Assembly: GCA_900551295.1 (NCBI GenBank)
Contig: URVJ01000023.1
Coordinates: forward strand, 1 to 35,790
Direction: 5' to 3'
Origin: an uncultured Eubacteriales bacterium
GTDB taxonomy: Bacteria > Bacillota > Clostridia > Oscillospirales > CAG-382
Length of the DNA: 35,790 bases
This document shows positions 14,852-22,800 of the stretch, in pieces. Within the stretch, counting starts at the first letter, position 1, and every line of letters begins with the position of its first letter. Both the position numbers and the translations under genes were made by a program. Below the pieces are notes generated by a model, which saw only the letters and a program-made list of their open reading frames with translations, was not told the DNA's origin and did no database searches.

Positions 14852-15367
14852 ATGGTTGTTTTAATATCCGGAGCGTCGCACACGGGTAAAACCGTGCTTG
14901 CGCAGAGGCTGCTCGAAAAGTATAAGATGCCGTATTTGTCGATAGATCATCTTAAAATGGGACTTATCCGCGCAGGATACACACATCTTACACCCGAAAG
15001 CAGCGACACGGAGCTTACGGCGTATCTCTGGCCCGTGGTGCGCGAAATGATAAAGACCGCGATTGAAAATAAGCAGAACCTTATTGCCGAAGGCTGTTAT
15101 ATTCCGTTTGACCTGAAAAAGGAGTTCGATGCGGAATATCTGAAAGACATTAAGAGCGTCTGCCTTGTAATGAGCGGAGATTATATAAAAAATCACTTTG
15201 ACGATATAAAAAAGTATGCGTCGGCAGTTGAAAACCGCCTTGACGACAGTTACTGCACCATGGAAAGCGTACTTCGCGACAATGCCGAAACGCTCGAAAA
15301 CTGCAAAAAGTACGGCACGGAATATCTGCTTATCGACGGGGAATATAAGGTTGATTTTGATATTTAA
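14852..15367 (+). CDS. Small P-loop kinase-like protein
   Basis: This 171-residue protein has a Walker A motif GASHTGKT at residues 7-14, immediately after a first beta strand, so ATP or GTP binding is very likely. SIDHLKMGLIRAGY (about 31-44) and LIAEGCYIPFDL (about 79-90) resemble the substrate-side motifs of small nucleoside, 2-phosphoglycerate and antibiotic phosphotransferases. I cannot decide the substrate. CGGAGAA is the probable ribosome binding site. It lies 54 bases after the YigZ gene in the same direction and ends at a shared bidirectional terminator. Confidence 0.7.
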   Translation: MVVLISGASHTGKTVLAQRLLEKYKMPYLSIDHLKMGLIRAGYTHLTPESSDTELTAYLWPVVREMIKTAIENKQNLIAEGCYIPFDLKKEFDAEYLKDIKSVCLVMSGDYIKNHFDDIKKYASAVENRLDDSYCTMESVLRDNAETLENCKKYGTEYLLIDGEYKVDFDI

Positions 15368-15379
15368 TAAAAGAAAAAT

Positions 15380-15420
15380 CCTCTGTATGACAGACTTTAT
15401 CATGCAGAGGAAAATTTTTT
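15380..15420. terminator. Bidirectional terminator between convergent genes
   Basis: CCTCTGTATGA (15380-15390) and TCATGCAGAGG (15400-15410) make an 11-bp stem with one G-U pair and a nine-base loop. AAAATTTTTT follows on the plus strand. An A-rich run precedes, which is a U-run when read from murC on the minus strand. Confidence 0.9.
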
Positions 15421-15449
15421 GTGTATGTGCGGTATTTTGCCGCGTTTTT

Positions 15450-16829
15450 TTATGCAAACAGCAGATAATCGCTGACCTTGTAGATATCGCCCGCGCCCAT
15501 GGTTATTATCATATCGTCGGGCTGCGCGTTGTTCTGGATATATGCCGCGATTTCGGAAAAACTGTCCATGCACTCGGCGTTCGGAATAAGTTCGGCAAGG
15601 TCGGCGGAGCTTATGTTGAAGATGTCCTTTTCGCGTGCAGGATAAATCTTTGCGCAGATTACCTTGTCGCAGTCGGAGAGGGCGGACGCAAAGTTGCCCA
15701 AAAGCGCCTTGGTGCGCGAGTATGTATGCGGTTGGAAAACACAGATAACTCTGCCTTTTGCGACTTTTTTGGCAGCGCTGAGCGTTGCGCGTATCTCGTC
15801 GGGGTGGTGCGCATAGTCGTCTATTACAAGCGCGCCGCATGGCAGTGTGCCTATTCTCTCAAATCTGCGCTTTACGCCCGTAAATTCGCACAGACCTTTC
15901 TGTATAGCCTTTATATCAATTCCGCAGACGTGCGCCGCAAGTGCCGCCGCAACGGCGTTTGACACATTGTGAAGTCCGGGAACGCACAGCTCGGCTTTAA
16001 AAAGAAAACCTTGCTCTTTTGAAAAAAGGTCGAATTTAGCAAAACCCGTCGAAAGGTCGATGTTCTGCGCGTAAAAGTCGGCATTTTTGTTTTCGATTGA
16101 AAAATATCTGACGTCGGCATTAGACAATTCGGCAGCTTTGACCGCGTTTTTGTTGTCGAGGTTTACAACGCCGATATTTACTCCTCCGCTGCCGGGAATG
16201 TTGAGATATGTTGTAAAGGAATCAATAACCGCGTCGAGATTTTTAAAGAAATCCACGTGGTCAAGCTCGCAGTTGAGCACGACTTTGACGGTCGGGTGCA
16301 TATGGTGGTACGAATTCTTGTATTCGCAGGCTTCAAACGCCGCAATATCGCCGCCGCCGACTCTGTACATACCTCCGAGAGCCGGGAGAGCCGCGCCTGC
16401 AAGAATCGTCGCGTCGCTGTCTGATTCAAGCAAAATCTGCGCCAAGAATCCGGTAGTTGTGGACTTGCCGTGAGTTCCGGCAACGCCGATCGACATACGG
16501 TATCCGCCCGTTACCATGCCTAAAAGTTCGGCACGCGACAAAATGCGCTTGTTCTGCGCAATTGCAGCCTTATAAACGGGATCGTCCTCGGATATTGCTG
16601 CGGTGAAAACAACGGTGTCGCAGCCGGAAAGATCGGCGTCGGACGCGGTGTAGTCTATGTGAACGCCGTTCTGCTCAAGCATATCGGTGATTTCGGAATG
16701 TTTGAAATCGTAGCCCGAAACGCTTTTTCCGAGACTTTTGAGTATAAGCGCAAGCGACGACATACTTACGCCGCCTATGCCTATAAAGTAGACGTTCTTA
16801 ATTGTGGAAAGATTGTTATTATCCGGCAT
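15450..16829 (-). CDS. murC: UDP-N-acetylmuramate--L-alanine ligase MurC
   Basis: MurC adds L-alanine to UDP-N-acetylmuramic acid, the first amino acid of the peptidoglycan stem. The protein is about 459 residues, the normal length. Visible are the N-terminal Rossmann motif YFIGIGGVSMSSLA, the ATP loop GVAGTHGKSTTT, the central ENxxH-type region EACEYKNSYHHMHP with LNCELDHVDFF, and the C-terminal VIDDYAHHPDEIRAT that distinguishes MurC from other Mur ligases. Two starts are possible: ATG 16829, or TTG 16835 two codons upstream behind AAAGG. I prefer the ATG. The gene is divergent from spoVG. Confidence 0.95.
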   Translation of the reverse strand: MPDNNNLSTIKNVYFIGIGGVSMSSLALILKSLGKSVSGYDFKHSEITDMLEQNGVHIDYTASDADLSGCDTVVFTAAISEDDPVYKAAIAQNKRILSRAELLGMVTGGYRMSIGVAGTHGKSTTTGFLAQILLESDSDATILAGAALPALGGMYRVGGGDIAAFEACEYKNSYHHMHPTVKVVLNCELDHVDFFKNLDAVIDSFTTYLNIPGSGGVNIGVVNLDNKNAVKAAELSNADVRYFSIENKNADFYAQNIDLSTGFAKFDLFSKEQGFLFKAELCVPGLHNVSNAVAAALAAHVCGIDIKAIQKGLCEFTGVKRRFERIGTLPCGALVIDDYAHHPDEIRATLSAAKKVAKGRVICVFQPHTYSRTKALLGNFASALSDCDKVICAKIYPAREKDIFNISSADLAELIPNAECMDSFSEIAAYIQNNAQPDDMIITMGAGDIYKVSDYLLFA

Positions 16830-16862
16830 TGTCAAAGCCGCCTTTCGTTTAATGAGTTGTTT

Positions 16863-16896
16863 TTTGAATAAAAATGCCGTATACGGCAGATACTAC
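16863..16896 (+). promoter_or_regulatory. Probable spoVG promoter with a perfect palindrome
   Basis: TTGAAT and GATACT are plausible -35 and -10 boxes, though with about 19 bases between them. The space between contains the perfect 14-base palindrome TGCCGTATACGGCA (16875-16888). A dimeric regulator bound there would block this promoter and could also affect murC on the other strand. There is no T-run, so it is not a terminator. Confidence 0.45.
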
Positions 16897-16938
16897 CGAC
16901 GTTAGAATTTATTTTTTCTGCGAAGGAGTATTGCTGCT

Positions 16939-17196
16939 ATGGAAATTACAAGCGTAAAGATAAGAAAGACTTTCGATAATGAGCCGCTTAAAGCCGTTAT
17001 GTCCGTGACTTTCGACGATTGCCTTGCCGTACATGACGTTAAAATTATCAATGCCGGCGGCAGATATTTCGTTGTTATGCCCAGCCGCAAAAACGGCGCC
17101 GGCGAGTTTAAAGATACCGTTCACCCTATCAATTCCGATTTCAGAAAAAAACTTGAAACTCAGCTTATACAGTACTATCTGGAGGAGCAAAGCTGA
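16939..17196 (+). CDS. spoVG: Septation/RNA-binding regulator SpoVG
   Basis: SpoVG is a small conserved protein that affects sporulation, septation and virulence in Firmicutes and binds nucleic acids. The protein has 85 residues, the usual length. It begins MEITSVKIRK and has FDDCLAVHDVKII, VMPSRKNGAGEFKDTVHPINSDFR and a short C-terminal helix, all family hallmarks. AAGGAG precedes the ATG by ten bases. Its presence is common in spore-forming lineages but does not prove sporulation. Confidence 0.93.
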   Translation: MEITSVKIRKTFDNEPLKAVMSVTFDDCLAVHDVKIINAGGRYFVVMPSRKNGAGEFKDTVHPINSDFRKKLETQLIQYYLEEQS

Positions 17197-17216
17197 CAAG
17201 GCGGTTGAGGTCTGTT

Positions 17217-17250
17217 TTGGGCGGAAACCGGAAGTATCTTCTCCGCCCAA
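17217..17250. other. Hairpin after spoVG
   Basis: TTGGGCGGA (17217-17225) and TCCGCCCAA (17242-17250) form a perfect 9-bp stem with a 16-base loop. There is no T-run on either side, so intrinsic termination is doubtful. It may stabilise the spoVG 3' end. Confidence 0.45.
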
Positions 17251-17287
17251 CCCAAGTTAACCCGAGTTTCATGTTTTCTCAAAGCAT

Positions 17288-17603
17288 AAAAAAACCCTGC
17301 GGTGCAAAGCAAGATCACACACCGGAAGATCGAATCAATGTCCATACACGTCCTTTGCCGATTTTGCTCAGCCCAGGTTTGCTTACGGCACATCACCCGT
17401 ATCACTTAATGCTGCTCGGTTCCCCGCCTGACATGGTTCATGAGGAGTAATTGCGCAAGGCCCGAACCTCAACACAAAACCGACACGACAGGCTGAAAGA
17501 ACACAGACCCTCAAGTCCGGAATCTATCCCTGCTTCAGCGGATTTCAGGTTCAGGACGCCGCTACTGCCCCGACTGGTGTGACCTTGCTTCATACCGCAA
17601 GAG
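17288..17603 (-). ncRNA. ffs: Signal recognition particle RNA, large Firmicute type
   Basis: Read on the minus strand, the S domain shows CATGTCAGGCGG, a GGAA tetraloop, then CCGAGCAGCATTAAGTG, the hallmark Ffh-binding helix with its asymmetric loop (about 17405-17447). Upstream, GCAGTAGCGGCGTCC, CTGAAATCCGCT and AGCAGGGA match the Alu-domain segments of the Bacillus 6S-like scRNA. The 5' end (CTTGCGG...GGTCACACC) pairs with the 3' end (GGTGTGTGATC...CACCGCA), closing the long helix. A seven-T run (17294-17288) follows the closing stem and serves as terminator. TACAAT lies about 13 bases before the 5' end as a likely -10 box. The ends are approximate. Confidence 0.93.
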
Positions 17604-17654
17604 TCATTGTACGCTTATTATGCCCTTGTAAAGGAAAGTATATCATATATTTAT

Positions 17655-17720
17655 GCAAAAATCAAGAGGGCAACTACATATAAATAACGGAATTTTGCAA
17701 AAATATTGTAAATTGCCCTC
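17655..17720 (-). terminator. Likely terminator of the beta-helix membrane protein gene
   Basis: On the minus strand GAGGGCAA (17720-17713) pairs with TTGCCCTC (17673-17666) and is followed by TTGATTTTTGC. The loop of about 39 bases is long for an intrinsic terminator, so confidence is moderate. Confidence 0.55.
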
Positions 17721-17752
17721 GTGAATTGTATTTTTATGTACCGTACCTGAGT

Positions 17753-18898
17753 TTATTGCTGTTCGGCGGTGTTCTCATCGGTTGCCGCAGCGTCTTTGGC
17801 TGCCGTTGTTTCGGTAATTTTGCACGCCTTTTCTTTCTCAAGAAACAGGACAAATGCGCCGACTCCGAGAGGAACGGCAATTATGCCGCATATCAGCGAA
17901 AGTACGGGTATGAGAGAAATGATCTTGTAAATTGCAAGTCCGAGCGCAAGCTCAAAGTAGTAACAGGGTTTAAGCCTGAAAGCGCGTCTTAAAATAAGCG
18001 AACCTATGATAAATCCGAATATCACAGGAGAGGCTGTAATTGCCGCGGCGTACAGGAATAAGACTAACAGTGCCGTGCGCAGTCCCACGCCGGTGATCAT
18101 GAGAATTACCGAGGCAAGCGGAACGCATATAAGTACTGCAAGGCCTATTCCGAAAGCCTTTGCGTATTTTGAGAACGGAGCCGATGTATATTTTGCGTCA
18201 ACTTTGTTCCATACAGGCGTGAGCCAAAGGAGAATGTATGCGACAAGCAAAAGTCCGATAAATCCGAAAGCTGCACCTTTGAGATCTGACAGTATGACGT
18301 CGGCGGTGATACCGTTATCTTTTTCTGTTTCATCAGTGTCTTGCGTGTATGTCGGGTCGGTTACAAGTGCGTCGGAAAGCACGAAAGCGGGCGCGTTTAT
18401 CTTTGCGTCGGCATTGTAGTGGAGCTGTCCCGAAATGTCCGCCGTGTTTGAAATTGTAATTTCTTCGGCGCTTAAATAAAGGTTTTTGCCTATCTTGCCG
18501 TCAATCACAACGCTGTTTGCGGCTATGTACGCGTTTCCGGCACAGTTTCCGGTTATTGTAACGGCGTTGCCCGAGGCAAATACGTCGCGTCCGACGTTTC
18601 CCGAAATGTTGACAGAATTTCCTGCGGCAAAAACGTCTTTTTCATAATCTCCCGAAAGATTTACGCTGTAACCTGCAAGAAGTGCGTGTTCGCCGGATCC
18701 GCCCGCGGTTACATTGTAGCCTGCCGCAAAGAGTATGCCGTTTACGTCGGCTGAACTGCCTGCGTTCTGACCAGCCGAAAAAGCAGAGCCGTCAACGTCT
18801 TCCGAAATCATTTCTCCCGCAAAGCCGCCTTGGGCAAATGCGGTAAATGCAAGCGTAAACATGAGAAGTATTGCTAAAACAAGTCGTTTTTTCTTCAT
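17753..18898 (-). CDS. Exported beta-helix (bactofilin-like) membrane protein
   Basis: The protein has 381 residues. A signal peptide (MKKKRLVLAILLMFTLAFTAFA) is followed by about 150 residues of short regular repeats with patterns like VFAAGNSVNISGNVGRDVFASGNAVTI, as in polymer-forming/bactofilin-type beta-helices. Residues about 208-355 hold four or five membrane helices, and the tail is polar and acidic. The architecture matches the 'polymer-forming protein with DUF8173-like membrane domain' proteins of Firmicutes, whose function is unknown. The repeats would lie outside the cell. AAGGAG precedes the ATG, and a consensus promoter lies directly upstream, so it is probably transcribed alone and strongly. 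Confidence 0.75.
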   Translation of the reverse strand: MKKKRLVLAILLMFTLAFTAFAQGGFAGEMISEDVDGSAFSAGQNAGSSADVNGILFAAGYNVTAGGSGEHALLAGYSVNLSGDYEKDVFAAGNSVNISGNVGRDVFASGNAVTITGNCAGNAYIAANSVVIDGKIGKNLYLSAEEITISNTADISGQLHYNADAKINAPAFVLSDALVTDPTYTQDTDETEKDNGITADVILSDLKGAAFGFIGLLLVAYILLWLTPVWNKVDAKYTSAPFSKYAKAFGIGLAVLICVPLASVILMITGVGLRTALLVLFLYAAAITASPVIFGFIIGSLILRRAFRLKPCYYFELALGLAIYKIISLIPVLSLICGIIAVPLGVGAFVLFLEKEKACKITETTAAKDAAATDENTAEQQ

Positions 18899-18939
18899 TG
18901 TAACATTCTCCTTATGAAAAATATTTTGCTTACACCGCT

Positions 18940-18968
18940 ATTATATAACATAGTTCACATCTTGTCAA
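18940..18968 (-). promoter_or_regulatory. Consensus promoter of the beta-helix protein gene
   Basis: On the minus strand a perfect TTGACA (18968-18963) and a perfect TATAAT (18945-18940) are exactly 17 bases apart. This is the strongest housekeeping-type promoter in the window. Confidence 0.92.
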
Positions 18969-19031
18969 CTTTTTGTACGGAATTTAATATATTATTTCGC
19001 CGACGCGGAGCATTTGAGTGTACAGGGCAAA

Positions 19032-19065
19032 GATAAAAAGAGCAGTACGCTTAAAAGTACTGCTC
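19032..19065 (-). terminator. Terminator of the acetyltransferase gene
   Basis: GAGCAGTAC and GTACTGCTC form a 9-bp stem around an eight-base loop and are followed on the minus strand by TTTTTATCTTT. Confidence 0.9.
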
Positions 19066-19095
19066 CGTCGGACTGCATTGAAACGTGTATTGCCG

Positions 19096-19710
19096 TCAGC
19101 CAAGCTCCGAAAAATCTATTTTCTTATCCCTGAAATAATACTCCCTGTCGTGTTCGCCTATTTCGCGGATAACTCTGCACGGATTGCCGTATGCCACGCA
19201 GTTTGACGGAATATCGCGCGTTACGACGCTGCCTGCGCCTATAACCGTGTTGTCGCCTATCGTAACTCCCGGCATTATCAGCGCGCCCGCGCCTATCCAG
19301 CAGTTTCTGCCGATATGAACGGAGAAATTGTACTGATAAGCCTTTTCGCGAAGTTCGGGAAGAATGGGGTGTCCTGCCGTTGCGACAACGACGTTGGGCG
19401 CGAACATTGTATAATCTCCGACGTAGATGTGCGTATCGTCAACAAGAGTAAGACCGAAGTTCGCATAGACGTTCTTGCCGAAGTGTACGTGTTTTCCGCC
19501 CCAGTTTGCGTGAAGCGGAGGTTCTATATAGCAGCCCTCGCCTATCTCGGCAAACATTTCTTTTAACATCTCGGTGCGTTTTGCCGACTCTGTCGGGCGC
19601 GTCGCGTTGAAATCGTAGAGTTTGTCAAGGCATTTTTCCTGTTGTGCGGCTATCTGCTTGTCGGACGGATTGTATATCTTTCCCGAATGCATTTTTTCAG
19701 CGTCTGTCAT
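19096..19710 (-). CDS. Maltose/sugar O-acetyltransferase (Maa type)
   Basis: This 204-residue acetyl-CoA-dependent hexapeptide enzyme begins MTDAEKMHSGKIYNPSD, the typical N-terminal Maa segment. A helical part to about residue 58 is followed by left-handed beta-helix repeats (HVHFGKNVYANFG, IYVGDYTMFAPNV, VTIGDNTVIGAGSVV). H114 in ATAGHP is the catalytic histidine. It is a closer match to maltose acetyltransferase than its paralogue at 10762-11394. The physiological acceptor is unknown. It has its own promoter and terminator, so it is a single-gene unit. AAAGGA precedes the ATG. Confidence 0.9.
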   Translation of the reverse strand: MTDAEKMHSGKIYNPSDKQIAAQQEKCLDKLYDFNATRPTESAKRTEMLKEMFAEIGEGCYIEPPLHANWGGKHVHFGKNVYANFGLTLVDDTHIYVGDYTMFAPNVVVATAGHPILPELREKAYQYNFSVHIGRNCWIGAGALIMPGVTIGDNTVIGAGSVVTRDIPSNCVAYGNPCRVIREIGEHDREYYFRDKKIDFSELG

Positions 19711-19754
19711 GATGATTTTCCTTTCTTTTTGGGGTATGCTTTGTACATACTTTG

Positions 19755-19783
19755 ATTATATCACCGAAAAACCGTTTTTTCAA
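19755..19783 (-). promoter_or_regulatory. Promoter of the Maa-type acetyltransferase
   Basis: On the minus strand TTGAAA (19783-19778) and a perfect TATAAT (19760-19755) are 17 bases apart. Confidence 0.85.
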
Positions 19784-19799
19784 GGCGAGCCGGTGTAAA

Positions 19800-19841
19800 C
19801 AAAGCATAAATAAAAGGGAAAGGGACGGCGAGAAACCGTCC
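19800..19841 (-). terminator. Terminator of the SLH glycoside hydrolase gene
   Basis: GGGACGG and CCGTCCC (between 19841 and 19821) make a 7-bp stem with a seven-base loop, followed on the minus strand by TTTCCCTTTTATTT. Confidence 0.8.
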
Positions 19842-19891
19842 CCCTCAAAAAAGAGAGTGTATGATGAATGAAATCCATCAGCAAGAGTTAA

Positions 19892-22800
19892 TTAAAGCTT
19901 GTAGAAATTGATGCTGTCAACAACATATGTATCTTCAAGCTCGGCAAGGTCAAATCTTATACCTGTGACTTTGCCTTTCCACTTATCGTTGCTCTTCAGG
20001 TCAAATACAAGGAGCATATATCCGTCCTTGTCGATGCCGAGAGTTTTGTAAGCGCAGTTTGATCTGTAATCGGCGCTGTAAGCTTCCATATCGTTAACCT
20101 TAAAGAAGAAAGTAGCGCTTGCGTTGTTGTCGTTCGGAAGCTTTGCCCTTACGGTTATGGTGTTGAACTTCGACGCTTCGTTGAGAACGTCGGGAACGGA
20201 CTGGAACTGTATCTGAGGATCTTTTGTTCCTGGATTTGAAACCATGGTTACGGTCTTTGCCTTATCGTCGTAGGTTATTGAAACGTTATGGAAGCCTATG
20301 GCGTCAACCTGTGCTTTAGCAGAGAAATCAACTGTGTAAAGCGGTTTTGCGCTTTCGGGAATGGGATTTTTGTATTCGGGTCTTGAAGATGCTTCCGAGT
20401 TGTTCTTGGAAATATCTTCATTTGTTGCAATAAGCGGCAGACCGTCCTTTGCTATTAAGCGGATATAGTCTATTGTGTAGACGCCGTTGTTGTTGGACGG
20501 ATCGAAACGAAGGAAGTTTATAATGTCTTTCCACTCTTCGTTTGAGCTTGTGCTGTAGGTGAACAGCTTATATCCGTCGCCATCGTCAACTGCGTCGTCA
20601 AAGGCACATCTGAGAGACAGCTTTTCTCCGAGAGCGCCGTTTTTGTTTGTGGTGAAGTATAAAGTCGTTCCTTCGTCGTTTTTTTCAACCTTGTTGGCAA
20701 GGAATTCATACTTCATTCTGATAACTATCTTTTCGACGTTGGCTGCGGTAAATGTGACGTTCTGGAGAATAATGCCGGGGTCATATCCTGTCCAGGAGGA
20801 GTTTGAGGGAGTTGCGACAAGCTCAAGGTTTCCGCCCGAAACGGTCGAGGTTACGTTGTTTGCTTTCCAGCCCTCGGCGTCGCCCGCAACATTGAACTCA
20901 TATTCGCCCGTCTTGCGTTCCTCGGCAATCTTCGAGAAGTCCTTGCCGCGTATGTCAATGTAAAACTCTTTGCCGTCAAAGGTGTACTTGATTTTTGCAT
21001 TGTCGAGAATGAACTTTGCGGGAAGCACGGGAAGGTGGTCGTACAGATAGAACGCTTTTGCAAGTTTCTTTTCGGCACCGTTTACAAGAGCCGTATCGGA
21101 ACCGACTGTAAATACAAACTCGGTATTGTTTGCGGTCTTTAAGAACAGCTTTCCTGTAAAGCGGTTCCACTCGTAGTAGAAGTTGCAGGCACTGTAAATG
21201 CCGTTTGAGGGATCGCCCGCAATGTAAATCTCGTTGTTTTCGGTGCGTATGTGATCTCTGTCGATGTCAAGCTCGATGCCGTCAACCTTTGTTATAATGC
21301 TCTTGGTTTCGTACTTTAAGAACTCTATGGACTTTATCTGTACGTTGCCGACAGCCTCGATAGCGTCTATACGTATTGTATCTATGGTGTTTTTCCAAAG
21401 CTCGTTGGACTTCATGTCAAGCGTATATGTCACATAGTCGTCGCTCTTTGTTACGGGTGAGTATACGCCTTTTTTTGCGTTCCATTCAGAATCGACGTTT
21501 GTTGTAAAGAATACGGTAAGCTGCGAGTTGACGTCGGATTTCATTGTAACGCGTATAACGTCTATTTCGGACGCCGGAGTGTCAAGCTTCGGGAAAATTC
21601 TGAACATCGGGTCGTTTGTGGACGCGGTGATGAGAAGTGCGCCGTCCTTTACCAGGAATGTCGAGATGTTGTAGTATTCCCATGCCTTTACGTCAGCCTG
21701 TTCCTTGAACTCGTACTTTCTTACGACGGTTGCCGGAACTTCGGACGGTTCTTCTTCAAGCCACGAACGAATGGGAGTTCTGTTATCGTTGTAGAGCTTT
21801 GCAATTCTGTTGTGCTGGTTAATGGTAGGAACTATGTCGTCATGAACTTCGGGTGCGTTTGTGAACGCCTTTCTCCAGACGTCGGCATAACCGAATCCGT
21901 TAAGTCCTGACGGTGCGAGCCAGTGGCCTTCGCCAAACTCGTTCCATGTGCTGAAGTATATCGTCTTGTCCTGCCAGGACGTGCCCTTGTTCTGAGTCTT
22001 TAAGAGCGCCTTGTAATCCTCCATTACCTGTGCGTGCTGTTCGACGGTGGAGAGAGGAGTGCGCTTGTTTTCCCAGCCCATTATGTTGCGTCCCGTTGCA
22101 ACGGTGGGAATAAACGCTATGTTCTTGTATTTTTTGAGGTTCTTTATGGCGGTGTCGTTAACCTGCTTTAAGAAAGCGGGATCGTAAGATGAGCTGTCCC
22201 AGCCGTAAGCAACAGATGCGTCTGCGCCGAGAGATGCTATCTTCTGAACGTCGGCTGCGTTCTGCGCGCCGTTGCTGAACAGAAGTATTATGTCGTCGTA
22301 GCCGTAGTTTTTGATGTCTTTTCTCATGAAGTCTACGACTTTCTTTGCCTCTTCTTCGGAACCGAATGTGTTTACAAATATGCTGTACTGATAGATGTTG
22401 ATTACGGGCTTGTTGTCTATAACAAAGTATCTTGAGTCTGTGAGGTACCACTGGAGCCAGTATTCCCAAAGATAGGACTTGAACTGATCAAGGGTCATCT
22501 TTGCGGATTTAAAGCTTGCGTTCTCCCACATGATGTAGAAGTCTACCATGTCGCTGTACTTTGCGTACATATAGCCGTCGCGCAGCGCCCATATAAGACG
22601 GGGATCTTTCTGCGGCTTGTCGAACTTTATGCCGTTTTCGGCGTACCAGCAGAATTCCATGGTGTCTATGCCGTGTTCTGCCATGTACTTTATTTCCCAG
22701 TCGGCTGTTTCGGGAATACCCTCGTCATAGTAGCCGAGAATAGGAGTACATTCGTCATAGGGCGAAACGAAGTCCCAGCCGGAGTGAGTGCCTTCTCTCC

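Noticed and set aside
17205..17450. Open frame of 81 codons on the plus strand
   Set aside because: It lies antisense to the SRP RNA and has no ribosome binding site.
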